Position numbers and translations under genes: made by a program
Notes under the pieces: model-generated
What the model saw: only the letters and a program-made list of their open reading frames with translations
What the model was told of the DNA's origin: nothing
Databases searched by the model: none
Shown here: positions 18,001 to 29,600 of the stretch, piece by piece
Position numbering within the stretch: position 1 is the stretch's first letter
Layout: every line of letters begins with the position of its first letter
Assembly: GCA_040388605.1 (NCBI GenBank)
Contig: JAZKBN010000027.1
Coordinates: forward strand, 65,307 to 129,306
DNA from: JAZKBN01 sp040388605
GTDB taxonomy: Bacteria > Bacteroidota > Bacteroidia > Cytophagales > Flexibacteraceae
Length of the DNA stretch: 64,000 bases
Direction of reading: 5' to 3'

Positions 18001-21000
18001 CCCGGTAGCGGATATAAGCACCCCTTCAGCCGTCAGCTTTGAAATCTTATAAACGTCGCTTACAATTAAGTTTCCGGTTGGGTCAACTGTAATTCGCTGA
18101 CCGCTTATTGATACAACGGTGCTTACAACACCTGACGGTGTAATTTTACGAATTTTGGCATTGTAGTAATCCATCACATAAATATTGCCTGAAGCATCGG
18201 CAGCAAGGCCTGAAGGATTGTTAAATGTTGCAGCCGTTCCGGTGCCGTCTGCCTGACCTTGGGTTCCGTTACCGGCAAGCGTGGTTACAACACCTGCAGG
18301 GGTAATTTTACGTATGCGGTGGTTGCCTTGGTCGGCTACATACACGTTTCCGAACGCATCGGTGGTAATACCTGCCGGGTTGTTAAATTTTGCCGCATTG
18401 CCGGTGCCGTCTGCAAACGTTACGCTTCCCGAGGTGCCAACGCCTCCGCCTGCCAGCAGGCTTATTGTGCCTTCGGGCGTCATTTTACGAATCACAGATG
18501 CATCGCTGATATAGAAATTACCTTCAGAATCTTTGGTAATACCGGAAGGGGATGAAAATACTCCTGAAGAAGCGGTGGTTACCACGCCGGCCGGCGTTAT
18601 TTTCCGAATAAGGCTATAATAGCTGTCTGTTACATATATATTCCCTGATGCGTCGAAAGCCAGGTCGGTTGGGTTGTAGAATTTTGCCGAGGTGCCGTTT
18701 GCATTCAAAAGGCCTGCGGCTCCGCTGCCTGCAATGGTACTTACCGTAGTTGCAGTTGCGTTTGAGGCCGTTAAAGTAACGCTGCCACCTGTACAGAAAT
18801 TAAGCGGGCCTGACGCCGTAACATTTGGCTTAATTGCTTTAAACGAAGCTGTCACACTTACCGGGGCTGATGCTGCCGAGGTGCACCCGTTTGCCGTTAC
18901 CCTTACAGAATAAGTATTGCTTGTGCTTACTGTAATGCTTTGCGTTGTGGCTCCGTTGCTCCAAATATTCCCGCCGGCAGAAGATGATGTAAGCGTAACG
19001 CTTCCGCCGTAGCAGAATGACACCGGACCAGAAGCGCTTACAGTAGGTACTTCGGGGCTCTGAATTACAGCTGCCGTACCGGCAGCCGAGGTACATGTTC
19101 CGGATGTGAACTGTACAGAATAGCTGCCAGGCCCGGTTGGACTAATGCCTGAGGTTGTTGCCCCTGTGCTCCACAGGTAATTAAATCCGCTAACCGGAAG
19201 CACTATTTTACGTATGCGGTTATTGCTCCAGTCAGCCACAAACAAATTACCGGTATTGTCTAAGGCCAGGCCGTTTGGTGCATAGAACATAGATGCGTTG
19301 AGCGCCCCGTCGGTGGTACCGCTGGCACTGCCAGTTGGTAGGCCGGCTAATGTGGTTACCACACCTTCAGCCGTTATTTTCCGAATGCGATGGTTGCTCT
19401 GGTCAGCTACATATATATTGCCTTCAGCGTCAACAACAATACCTGCCGGATTGGCGAACTTCGCTGCCGTTCCTGTGCCGTCGGTATAACCTGATGCGCC
19501 GCTGCCGGCAAGGATGCTTACTGTACCGTCGGCAGCTACTTTGCGCACACGGGAGCTGCCCCATTCGGCAATATATATGATTCCCCTGTTCACATCGGCA
19601 TACACGCCTGCGGGACGATAGAGCGCACCATCGGTACCTCCGTCAGTTAAGGTGCTTGTTGTACCGGCAGGTGTTATTTTCCTTATACGGCCTGAGCCGT
19701 ATTCCGACACATATAAATTTCCGGCGTTATCAATGGTTATTCCGTTCGGAGAACTGAATCGGGCATCTGATCCGGTTCCCTGCGTTGTGCCTTCAGTACC
19801 ATTGCCGGCAAAGGTTGTTACCACGCCTTCCGGAGTTATTTTCCTGATACTGTGGTTACCCTGGTCGGCTACGAACAGATTGCCGGACGCATCCATTACC
19901 ATGGCAACAGGATTCTTAAACTTTGCAGCCGTGCCTGTGCCATCAGCATAGCCGGATGAACTGCCGGCAAATGTGCTTACAACACCTTCAGGTGTTATTT
20001 TGCGAATGCGGTGATTGTTCCAGTCTGCTATATACATATTGCCTGCCGCATCGAATGTTAAGCCGACCGGGCCGGCAAACCTGGCTGCTGACAGTACACC
20101 GTCAACAGCGCCTGCTTCAGCTCCGGCGTAAGTACTTACAGCCCCCGCCGTTAACACAGATAAGTTAGGATTACTGCCTGAACAAAAAGAGGCTGAGGTA
20201 ATAACAGGAACTCTTGCAGTGTTCGGTACAGTAACAGTAATCGCTGCGCTAACCGATGTACAAATACCAAGAGGAATTCTTACTCTGTACACGCCGGTTC
20301 CTGTAACTGTAATGCTTTGGGTGGTGGCTCCGGTGCTCCACAGGTTACCCGTAGCTGCCGACGAAGTTAATGTAACACTTCCGCCGGGACAGAAGCTTAA
20401 TGGGCCCGAGGCGGTAATTGTGGGTACATCAGGCATAGGGCTTACCGTTACCTCACTTACTGCCGATGCAGCCGAGGTACATGAGCCGGCAACAAGTTGC
20501 ACCGAATAGCTGCCTGCTGTACTTTTAGTTATTGACTGTGTAGTTTCCCCGGTATTCCACAGGTAACCTATAGTTGAAAAGGTTATTTTCCGTATCAGAT
20601 AGTTGGCATAGTCACCTACGAAAAGATTACCGGAAGCGTCTGCCGCAAGCCCGAAAGGTGTTTTGAATGTTGATAAATTCAGAATGCTGTTAACAGCGCC
20701 ACTGGAATTGCCTGTCAGGGTTCCGGCTACGGTGGTTACCACACCACCCGATGTGATTTTCCTGATGCGGTTATTATTTTGATCTACCACGTACAAATTG
20801 CCTGATGCATCCGTAACAAGGCTGCCGGGTAAGCTAAACTGTGCTGCGGTGCCGGTTCCGTCGGCATAACCTGATGTGCTGCCGGCCAGGGTGGATACAG
20901 TACCGCCGGAAGTAATTTTCCGAATGCGGTTATTGCCGGCATCGGAAACGTACATATTTCCTGAAATGTCAAACACAAGAGCCATTGGTCTGTAGAATCT

Positions 21001-21723
21001 TGCCGCTGTGCTGCTGCCGTCGGCCGTGCCCTGCGAACCTGCACCGCCGGCAAAATTGCTTGTGGTGCCGTCAGGTGTCACCCTACGAATTCGGTAGCCG
21101 CTGTACTCTGATACATATAAGTTGCCTGCTGCATCAATACCTATGCCGTGCGGGCCGTTGAATTGCGCATTGGTGCCGGTGCCCTCGGTATTACCGGCAG
21201 TGCCGCTCCCGGCGAGGGTTGTTACATTTCCGTTTGGCGCTATTTTCCGAATACGGTTGTTGCCGTAGTCGGCCACATAAACATTGCCTGCGGCATCAGC
21301 AACCACCGAAGTCGGGTTTCTGAATTGTGCCAGGGTGCCATTGCCGTCAGCAAAGCCCGCTGTACTGCCTGCCAGGGTGCTTACTGTACCATTTGGTGCA
21401 ATTTTCCTGATGCGGTGGCTTTCGCGTTCTGCCACATACATATTGCCTGCTGCATCGAAGGCAAGACCAAAGGGGCCGTTAAGTGTGGCCTGCGACAGGG
21501 TGCCGTCGGCAGAGCCGCTTGTGCCGGTACCCGAATAAGTGGTTACGAAACCGTTTGAGCTCAGAGTCGCCGACAGTGTAACGCTGCTGCCGGAACATAA
21601 GTTAAGTGTTCCCGACGCGTTAACACCGGATGCCGGAAGGCATTGCCCCATGCCTGTCAGGGGCAACAGCCAAATTAGAATGAAGGCAGCGCATAGCTGC
21701 CGCATAAGGTTGAATTGTTTCAT
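12089..21723 (-). CDS. Giant secreted T9SS protein: five NHL propeller blocks nested in Ig-like repeats
   Basis: About 3,200 residues, crossed by a 10-N gap near the C-terminus. ATG at 21723 starts a signal peptide (MKQFNLMRQLCAAFILIWLL). Ig-like repeats with the pattern C-x-GGSVTLTSS ... WSNGATTQSITV...GTYSV alternate with NHL blocks (GxAxDxxGNxYVAD-NHRIRKI-P-G-V-TLAGS) at about residues 60-380, 530-845, 990-1,300, 1,450-1,775 and 1,920-2,245. Each NHL block lies between the SVTLTAS half and the YLWSNG half of an Ig unit. Three further Ig units, a PKD-like domain and a long beta-rich module shared with the gene at 57366-62234 follow. The last ~70 residues, in another frame beyond the Ns (MPNPSNGAFEL...LVIE), are a type A T9SS sorting domain. 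It is probably a surface-anchored adhesin or matrix protein. Confidence 0.9.
12319..12328. other. Scaffold gap (10 N) inside the giant NHL gene
   Basis: Ten Ns of placeholder length separate the module ending LLFGPA from the sorting domain beginning around VLSLMPNPSNG. The paralogue at 57366-62234 has only ~15 residues between these landmarks, so little sequence is missing. Confidence 0.95.
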
Positions 21724-22279
21724 GATACTTGTATTACAGAATTTTTTATCCGGAACATACACCTTGCCCTGCAGGTATAAATTGAGTGAAATGTGTATGT
21801 GCGCATAGAGTAATTGTCAAGTTTACAAGTCAATTCTTTAACCGCCAGATGTGTGGGACCGAACTCGCAATTACGGGACGAAACCACCTGTTTCAGGGAT
21901 AAATTGAATTACATGAACTGGAAATTATGCAGGTTTTTCCCTGTGATCATGCATTTGAAAACGGGTATCGGAACTGTTTGAGGTTAACTTTTGATTAAAA
22001 GCATGGGCTTTTACCTGTGCGTTTACATACCCGTTAATGATGCGCGCACTTTATTATTACTGTAGCCAGGTTTGGCTATTTATACTCACTTAAGTCAGGT
22101 ATATATTTGCAGCCTGAAAAATGCCTGTTTTCAGCGTTCTGTCCCTGTTTTAGTGCGTTTTGTCCCAATGCGGCCAATTTTTGCAGCAGGATTTTGCTAT
22201 TAGATTAATATTGTTTTAATCTTAGCGCTATAAGCAGGTTGCTTCAGCCGACTAACGACAAGTTTTGCACATAATAAAA
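21724..22279. other. Divergent intergenic region, no gene seen
   Basis: About 555 nt between the NHL gene (minus) and the first sensor kinase (plus). It should hold both promoters. A TATATTTG sequence near 22,104, matching the Bacteroidota -7 element TAnnTTTG, could serve the kinase, but no well-spaced upstream TTG box is obvious. No RNA gene or repeat seen. Confidence 0.4.
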
Positions 22280-25200
22280 ATGTTCGTTTCCATTTGCCTG
22301 TATACCATCAACAGGTGCGAACCTTACAGATACATTCTGTTGCTGCTTACACTGTTCGCTACGCTCAGCGCCCATGCTCAGGATTATGTTGTGAGCCTCG
22401 ACAGCTGGGGCGTAAAAGATGGCCTGAGCCACCGCGAAGTAAACTGCATTTTTAAAGATCGCGAGGGATTTATATGGGCCGGAACCGCCAATGGCCTGAA
22501 CCGTTTCGACGGCTATAGCTTTAAGGTTTACCACATGCAAAACAGCATGTTGCCTTTCAGCAATTTTACAGGCATTGCCCAAGACAACGCCGGCAACATT
22601 TGGCTTCTTGGCTCTAATACCGGTAATAACATCTGCGCTTTTAACCCCGTTACCGAAAAGGCTGCCCCTTTGCCAAAAGGCCTGCCTTCCCAAGCCGATT
22701 TTATAAGCAAAGCGCCTGACGGAACAATTGTAATAGCCTACGAAAAAGCCGAGGAGTTTTACTCTTACAGCTCGCCCAAAGGCGTGAGCCATATTAAAAT
22801 TCCAGGTCACGGCGCTTTGTTTTTCAGTGGCATATCTGAAAACGGAACGGCTTGGTTTACTGACAGTCACCAGAGGTTTTACGAATACAGTTTAACGGGT
22901 AAGCTGCTTAAGCAGGTAGCTGTACCGTTTGAAAACAGCATGGGTGGCGTGTCGAAATACACGCCGGGGGCCGGTATCGGCTTTAATAACCTGGCAGAAA
23001 AAAAAGTGTATATACTTGACAAAGAAGGCATAATTAAAAATATAGATTACAGCCAATTTACCCCCGGCCTGAAAGAGGATGCCGTTTTTTATACTGGCGT
23101 TAATGATGTTGTATGGCGTCAGGCAAAGCTCTACACCAGGAAAGAAGGCTTAATTTATACCGTTCCCAAGCTGCATTATAAAGATCTCAGCGGGGTAACA
23201 AGGGCTTTCTGCATGGTAATGCCCGGCGATATCTGGATTGGGAGCTCTTATGGCCTCTACCATTTAACAATAGCCCCCGGACTTTTTAAAAAGCTGCATT
23301 ACCTGCAAAACATTGAAAGCACGGTTCAGAAGAACAGCTTCAGGGGAATAGCGCTTCACAGGGGCAGTATTATATCCGCCAGCGAGGAAGGAGGGCTATA
23401 TAGTTATAACCCGGTCAGCGGTCAGCAAAAAGCATTGTTTTCAGCACTCGACAAGTCGTTCACGCGCTTTTATGCCATTGCCTCCATTAATTCCGAGCTG
23501 TATTTTGCCTTCGAAACCAATATGTACAGGTTCGATATGGCTGCAAAAAAGCCGAAGCTAATCACCAGGCTTGAGCACGACTGCTGGAGCATTTATAAAT
23601 ACACACCCGATACGCTTTTGTTAGGTACCTCTAAGGGTTTGTACCTGCTCAATATCAAAACCGATAAGTCCGTCCCTTTTAACAGGTACGGCAAATTTGC
23701 GGGGCTTGCCGTAACCATGGTCAGTGCATTTAAGCGTGCAGGTAATAAGTTGCTTATCTGCTCTGAGGAAGGTTTATATGTTGCTGATACAAATTTGAAT
23801 ATCAGGGAAAAGTACGGGCATCTTGAACCGGGCAGCAAACACCTCAGCCCGCGCAACTATAACAATGCCTATGTTGATAACAACGAAAATGTTTGGCTTG
23901 CAACCGGCGGCGGGCTGTTAAAATGCAATTTCGATTCCGGCATGTGTAAAGGGTACACCACTGCCAACGCACTAAGCAATAACACAATTTATGCTGTAGA
24001 AGGTGATAAATTCGGTATGCTGTGGCTCAGCAGCGATTATGGCATCATGTGTTTTAATCCCCGAACCGAACAGGTAAAAGTTTTCCTGACCCAACAGGGC
24101 GTTACCCATAACGAGTTCAACAGAATTTCCTGCTGCCGCGACAATAACGGAATAATTTACTTCGGCTCGCTTAACGGCATTACGGTTGTCGATCCGGCTC
24201 GTTTCAGGTCGAGCAGGCTAAATGCGGCCACCATGCCCCTGGCCATTACCGCCGCCGAAAAATATGATCCTGACAGCAACCGCTTCGTTGATTATACCGC
24301 CGCCCTTAACAGGCAAAATACCATAGAGCTGCCGCCCAGCCAACAATATTTTAATGTGCAGCTTGCCCTGCTTAATTACCGCGATCCGCAGCATACCATT
24401 TATTCTTACAAACTTGAAGGGGTAGACGAGCAATGGCATTCACAGCCATATAACAATTTCAACTTCGGCACTTTTCCCTACGGTGAACATACCCTGCACT
24501 TTAAAGCTAGGGCTGCCGACGGTACCGAAAGTACCGAAGAGAAAGTTATTGTAATACTGGCAACTGCGCCGCTGTACCTTAAAAAATGGTTTATAGCAGG
24601 CGAAGTAATGCTGGCCCTGCTTATAGGCATTACCATGTATTTAAGCCGCACCCGCCGCTTAACCCGTGAAAAGCAAAATCTTGAGCTGGTAGTACAAAAA
24701 CGGACATTCGAACTGCAAAAACTGCTTGAGCAAAAAGATGTGCTGATGAAGGAAACCCACCACAGGGTTAAAAATAATTTACAGGTAATCAGTGCTTTGC
24801 AGCAAATGCAAAGCAATCGCAGCACAGATCCGCAGGTGAAGGCAGCGCTTAATGAGAGCCAGAACCGCGTGCTTTCCATTGCCTTCATACACCATAACCT
24901 GTATCAGCAAACCGAAAATATTAAGGGAGTAGAGATGCATATTTTTCTCAACGAGCTTGTACAGCATATAGCCGATATCTTTAAAAATCCGGGCCTTACG
25001 GTAAATGTTGAACGCCATGTGGAAAACATTTTCCTGGATATAGACAGCGCCGTTCCGCTTGGTTTAATAATGAACGAGCTGCTAACCAACAGCTATAAAT
25101 ACGCTTTCAAAAACACCGGGCCGGGCAGTATAGGAATATGGCTTAACCATTTAGGAAACGGCCGTTACAATTTTACCTATACAGACAGCGGCCCGGGCCT

Positions 25201-25360
25201 GCCGCCCGGCACAAAAATAGAATCTGCAAACACGCTTGGTCTCAGGCTTGTGAAGCGCCTGGGCCGTCAGCTGAACGGCACTTCCCAATATAATAACGAA
25301 ACGGGCTTTCATTACAACCTGGTTTTTGAAGACTACGAAGCCCGCAATATTGAAAAATAG
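22280..25360 (+). CDS. Sensor histidine kinase: Reg_prop propeller, Y_Y_Y, HisKA_2
   Basis: About 1,026 residues. A signal peptide (YILLLLTLFATLSAHAQ) leads to a periplasmic two-propeller sensor built of Reg_prop repeats (WGVKDGLSHREVNCIFKDRE; GFIWAGTANGLNRFDGYSF). A Y_Y_Y domain around residues 690-760 follows (YSYKLEGVDEQWHS), then one transmembrane helix (WFIAGEVMLALLIGITMYL) and a coiled coil. The HisKA_2 box MKETHHRVKNNLQV carries the phospho-acceptor His, and the HATPase domain has NELLTNSYKYAF and DSGPGLPPG. ATG at 22265 is an alternative start. It senses an unidentified periplasmic ligand and should phosphorylate the LytTR regulator that starts 5 nt downstream of its stop. A paralogue lies convergently at 26635-29721. 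Confidence 0.9.
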   Translation: MFVSICLYTINRCEPYRYILLLLTLFATLSAHAQDYVVSLDSWGVKDGLSHREVNCIFKDREGFIWAGTANGLNRFDGYSFKVYHMQNSMLPFSNFTGIAQDNAGNIWLLGSNTGNNICAFNPVTEKAAPLPKGLPSQADFISKAPDGTIVIAYEKAEEFYSYSSPKGVSHIKIPGHGALFFSGISENGTAWFTDSHQRFYEYSLTGKLLKQVAVPFENSMGGVSKYTPGAGIGFNNLAEKKVYILDKEGIIKNIDYSQFTPGLKEDAVFYTGVNDVVWRQAKLYTRKEGLIYTVPKLHYKDLSGVTRAFCMVMPGDIWIGSSYGLYHLTIAPGLFKKLHYLQNIESTVQKNSFRGIALHRGSIISASEEGGLYSYNPVSGQQKALFSALDKSFTRFYAIASINSELYFAFETNMYRFDMAAKKPKLITRLEHDCWSIYKYTPDTLLLGTSKGLYLLNIKTDKSVPFNRYGKFAGLAVTMVSAFKRAGNKLLICSEEGLYVADTNLNIREKYGHLEPGSKHLSPRNYNNAYVDNNENVWLATGGGLLKCNFDSGMCKGYTTANALSNNTIYAVEGDKFGMLWLSSDYGIMCFNPRTEQVKVFLTQQGVTHNEFNRISCCRDNNGIIYFGSLNGITVVDPARFRSSRLNAATMPLAITAAEKYDPDSNRFVDYTAALNRQNTIELPPSQQYFNVQLALLNYRDPQHTIYSYKLEGVDEQWHSQPYNNFNFGTFPYGEHTLHFKARAADGTESTEEKVIVILATAPLYLKKWFIAGEVMLALLIGITMYLSRTRRLTREKQNLELVVQKRTFELQKLLEQKDVLMKETHHRVKNNLQVISALQQMQSNRSTDPQVKAALNESQNRVLSIAFIHHNLYQQTENIKGVEMHIFLNELVQHIADIFKNPGLTVNVERHVENIFLDIDSAVPLGLIMNELLTNSYKYAFKNTGPGSIGIWLNHLGNGRYNFTYTDSGPGLPPGTKIESANTLGLRLVKRLGRQLNGTSQYNNETGFHYNLVFEDYEARNIEK

Positions 25361-25364
25361 TAAC

Positions 25365-26093
25365 ATGCATAACCTTAAAATCGGAATAGTTGAAGACGAC
25401 TTAATTATTGCCGAAGCACTGATTGAAATGCTGCAGGAAAGCGGCTACACCGTTACCGAGCCTGCAACAAGATACAGCGAAGCCATAGCCATGATTGAAG
25501 CCGACAAGCCCGATCTGCTGCTGCTGGATATTAACCTGCCGGGCAGGCTTAACGGTATAGCCATAGCACGTACAATCAGGGAAAGCTTTAATATCCCTTT
25601 CATTTTCCTTACTGCCAATACCGATTTCGATACCATTGAACGGGTTAAGGAAGTGCAGCCGTCGGCTTTCCTGGCCAAGCCGGTAACCAAGGCGCAGCTT
25701 TATGCTGCCGTGGAGGTAGCCCTGGCAACTTATGTAACCAACAGCCGGACCGAAAATGATGAATCAGAGCAAAAGCCTGATTTCCTGTTTATTAAAGAAG
25801 GCTATGGATACAAAAAAATAAAGCATGATGAGCTTATTTTTGTGCAGGCCGAACAAAATTACCTGCATCTGCAATTAGCGAACGGTAAAAATTACGCGCT
25901 ACGACAAACCCTGGGCGATTTTTATGAAAGTATGAGCAATGATATGTTTATAAGAACACATCGAGGCTTTATTGCTGCCATTGATAAAATAAAGGAGGTT
26001 TCGGCCGACGAGCTGCTCATGGAGCAGGGCTACAGGGTACCTATAAGTAAAACCTACAGGGCCGATGTGATGAAAGCCCTGCGAATAAAGTAA
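25365..26093 (+). CDS. LytTR-family response regulator
   Basis: 242 residues from ATG at 25365. The REC domain has the acidic pocket (VEDD), phospho-acceptor Asp55 in LLLLDINLPG, and the conserved Lys in FLAKPVTKAQ. From about residue 140 the LytTR DNA-binding domain follows (IFVQAEQNYLHLQLANGK, FIRTHRGFIAAIDKI, RVPISKTYR). It lies 4 nt after the TAG of the upstream kinase gene, so it forms a cognate two-gene two-component system. An upstream ATG at 25326 overlaps the kinase gene and gives a non-REC extension, so I prefer 25365. Confidence 0.92.
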   Translation: MHNLKIGIVEDDLIIAEALIEMLQESGYTVTEPATRYSEAIAMIEADKPDLLLLDINLPGRLNGIAIARTIRESFNIPFIFLTANTDFDTIERVKEVQPSAFLAKPVTKAQLYAAVEVALATYVTNSRTENDESEQKPDFLFIKEGYGYKKIKHDELIFVQAEQNYLHLQLANGKNYALRQTLGDFYESMSNDMFIRTHRGFIAAIDKIKEVSADELLMEQGYRVPISKTYRADVMKALRIK

Positions 26094-26203
26094 ACCGATA
26101 AGGCTGGTATAAGGCGCATAACGGTTCCTCTTAATTTCATTTTTATCCCTAAATTAGGTTGTTCCGTCCCTCAATCAGGTGTTTTTGTACCTGCCTTTAG
26201 CGC

Positions 26204-26446
26204 ATGGTTTTTAACAGGCTTATGTTTGTGGAAATGGCGCTGTACAACCTCGATAACATACACCTTCATAAGCACATAAACGGCATAAACTGTCCCGGTT
26301 GCGGAGGTACGCTAACAAAGAGCGATGAAGGAGGCACTAAGCCATCCCTGCTTCAAAAACTATTTTATGTTGGCAGGCGACAAAAAAGAAACCACTACAG
26401 GTGTACTGACTGTAACAACAATTATAAGCTTATAGGCATAAGTTAA
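26204..26446 (+). CDS. Small double zinc-knuckle protein
   Basis: Up to 80 residues with two CxxC pairs, CPGCGG and CTDCNN, about 35 residues apart, a zinc-ribbon arrangement; a basic loop (GRRQKRNHYR) lies just before the second pair. Several Met codons near the start (26204, 26222, 26234) are possible. It follows the LytTR gene by 110 nt on the same strand and precedes a shared terminator. I do not recognise the family. A role in nucleic acid or protein binding is plausible but unproven. Confidence 0.55.
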   Translation: MVFNRLMFVEMALYNLDNIHLHKHINGINCPGCGGTLTKSDEGGTKPSLLQKLFYVGRRQKRNHYRCTDCNNNYKLIGIS

Positions 26447-26569
26447 GTACCTGAAAAGCTAAAGCGCCGATACCAGATGCTAAGGCAATTTTTCTGTAAG
26501 TGCATGCTGCGTCCGTTTGTGCTGCTTTTCAGGGATGCAAAAATTTATAAATCGGATTATTGGTGATAT

Positions 26570-26602
26570 AAAAACCTCTTCGGCGATGCTGAAGAGGTTT
26601 TT
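26570..26602. terminator. Bidirectional terminator between convergent units
   Basis: AAAACCTCTTC GGCGATGCT GAAGAGGTTTTT forms a strong hairpin with A and T runs on both sides. It lies between the plus-strand kinase-regulator-zinc gene unit and the minus-strand kinase gene. Confidence 0.85.
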
Positions 26603-26634
26603 GCTGCTCAAAAATTTACAAGCATGCATATACA

Positions 26635-29600
26635 CTAATCTTTACTTCGAGTATCATAGTCTTTAAAGTCGAGGAAAAAACAGAACCCTTCGTTATTATG
26701 ATTGGTTAATTTTCCGTTCAATTGTCGGCTAAGCTGTTTTACCAGTTTTAAACCTAAAGTGCCGGCAGAAAAGAAATCGCTGCCGGGTGGTAGTCCCGGT
26801 CCTGAGTCGGAATATGAAAAGCTGTATTGTCCGTTGCCCGGGCTTTGCAGAGAAATAGTAATGCTGCCGCTGTCTGTTTTATTGAACGCGTATTTGTAGC
26901 TGTTAGTTAGCAACTCATTAATAATCAAACCCAATGGCACAGCTGAATCAATATCCAGGAAAATATTATCTACCTGCTGCTTTACTGAAATATTAACACC
27001 GGGGTTGCTGAAGACATCGGCAATGTGGGTAGTAAGCTCCTTTAGGAATATGGCCATTTCCACGCCTTTAATATTATCTGTCTGCTGATACAGATTATGG
27101 TGAATAAAGGCTATGGAAAGAACCCTGTTCTGACTCTCGTTAAGCGCCGCTTTTACTTGTGGGTCGGCACTACGGCTGCTCTGCATTTGCTGCAGGGCGC
27201 TTATAACCTGCAAATTGTTTTTAACCCGGTGATGGGTTTCTTTCATCAGTATATCCTTTTGTTCAAGCAGGCTGTGTAAATCAGCGGTACGCCGCTGAAC
27301 CAGGCCTTCAAGCCTTTGTTTGTCGTTGGTAAGGCTGCGCGTACGAAGCATGTACAAACCGCCGGCAGCAAGCAGGAATAAGCAAATCTCAAGCGCGATA
27401 AACCATTTTCTGAGGTATATAGGTGCAGGTGCAATTATTGTAAATACCCTGTCTGTTTCAGCGGTTGTACCATCAGCAGCCCTTGCCCGGAAATGAATAT
27501 TATGTTCCCCGTACGGAAAGTATCCGAAGTTGAAGCTGTTATCAGATTGGGAATGCCACTCCTGCTCCATATCTTCAATTCGGTAGGAATAAATGGTATG
27601 CTGCGGATCGCTGTAATTGAGAAGCGCCAGCCGAACACTGAAATATTGTTGCCGGGCAGGTAAATCTATGGTATTCAGGCGGTTTAAGTCGGCAGTGTAA
27701 TCAATCAGCTTCCTGCTGGCTGAGTTGTATTTTTGGGCATCTATAACAGCGAGCGGGGCAGTTGAAAGACCTGCCTGCCCTGACCCTTTGCCTGCAAAAT
27801 TATCAGGGTCAACCACAGTAAGTCCATTCAGCGACCCGAAATAAAGTTTGCCTGCGGAATCACTGCAAAATGAAATACGATTAAACTCGTTATGCGATAC
27901 GCCATGACGAGCCAAGTACACTTTAATGTCTTCATTTTCTGGATTAAAGCGCATTATTCCCAAATCGGAGCTCATCCAGATCATGCCTTGCCTGTCGACA
28001 GCAACAGAATATATAATATTATTGCTTAGTCCGTCGGCAGTGGTGTAAAGTCTGTTCGTTTTAAAATCCGGTGATACGCGCAGCAAGCCGGCATTGGTAG
28101 CGAACCAAATACGGCCTTTAGGGTCAGTGCAGGCATGGTTATAACTGCGCGGGCTCAGATGCCTGTTATTGTGTTCGGCATGGCCGTATTTGTCTATAAT
28201 GTTAAAGCCTGAATCGGCTATATAAATACCTTCGGCGGTGCATATGAGCAGCTGATTGCCCGTCTTTTTAAATGCGTTCACCATGGTTACACCCAGTTCG
28301 CCGAACCTGCCATACCTTGTAAAAGGGCTTACTTTACCGCTTGGTATAAGCAGCCAATACAAGCCTTTTGAAGTGCCCAGCAACAGGCTGTCGGGACTAT
28401 GGACATATATGCTCCAACAATCGTGGTCGGTTTCAAGAACAGCAATTCTTTTCGGTGCGGCCCCGTTTACGTCGGTTTTATATATACCGGTATTGGCAGC
28501 GAAAAAAACGGAGTTGTTTACAGATGTTAACGCATAAAAACGATTAAGGCCGCTTTGGGGAAACAGGTGTTTTTGTTCTCCGGATATAGGGTTATATCTG
28601 AATAATCCGCCTTCCTCGCTTGCCGCTATAAGCATACTCCGGTGCATTACCAACCCCCTAAAGCTGTTCTTAGTATGGGTGCTTTCAGCATTGTACAGAT
28701 AATGCAGTCGGCTGAAAAGACTTCGGGTAATGGTTAAATGGTAGAGTCCGTATGAGCTGCCTATCCATATATCGCCCGGGTTCACCATGCAAAAGCCGCG
28801 AAGCTGGCTCGATAAATCGTTATAATACTGCGAAGGAACGGTGTATATCAGGCCTTTGCCACGGGTGTAAACACGGCCCTTACGCCAAACCAGGTCATCT
28901 AAGCCCGAATAAAACACGGCATCCTTATATTCGGAAGGCACCGGCGTATAGTCAATAAGCCGGATATTGCCTGATTTATCAAGCAGGTAGAAATTCGGAT
29001 TTTTGCTGCTGTTATAAAAGAAGGAAAGCCCGGAGCCTGCGTCGAAGTCGTTCATGCGATCGGGGACCAAATTTCCGAGTGTGTTTACCTGTTTGAGTAA
29101 GATACCGTTCGTGTCGTATTCGGCAAAAACGGTTTTCCTGTCGGTAAACCAAAGCGTTTCTTTTTCTGAAATACCGCAGAAGCGTGAATGCTCTTTAACC
29201 TGGGTTTTGTAGCTTTTAGTACCTTTTGCATGACTGTAGGTGTAAAATTTGCCACCTTTTTGGTACGACAGAATAATGGTTCCGTTTCGGGTACCTGCTA
29301 AATAATCGGCCTGCCGGGGCAGGTTGGCGGGCAAGGGCAACGCCCGTTCAGTAAACGGATTCAGTATGCTTATGTTATTGCCGGCGTTTGGGCTCAGCAG
29401 CCAAATATTGCCTTCATCGTCCTGGGTAATGCCTATGAAATCGTTAAAAGGCAAACCCGTGTTTTGAGTGTTGTAAACTTTAAAGCTGTAGCCATCGAAG
29501 CGGTTGAGTCCGTTTGGCGTACCGACCCACATAAAGCCTTGCCTGTCTTTAAAAATGCCGTTAACTTCCCTGTGGCTGAGCCCGTCGTTAACTCCCCAAC

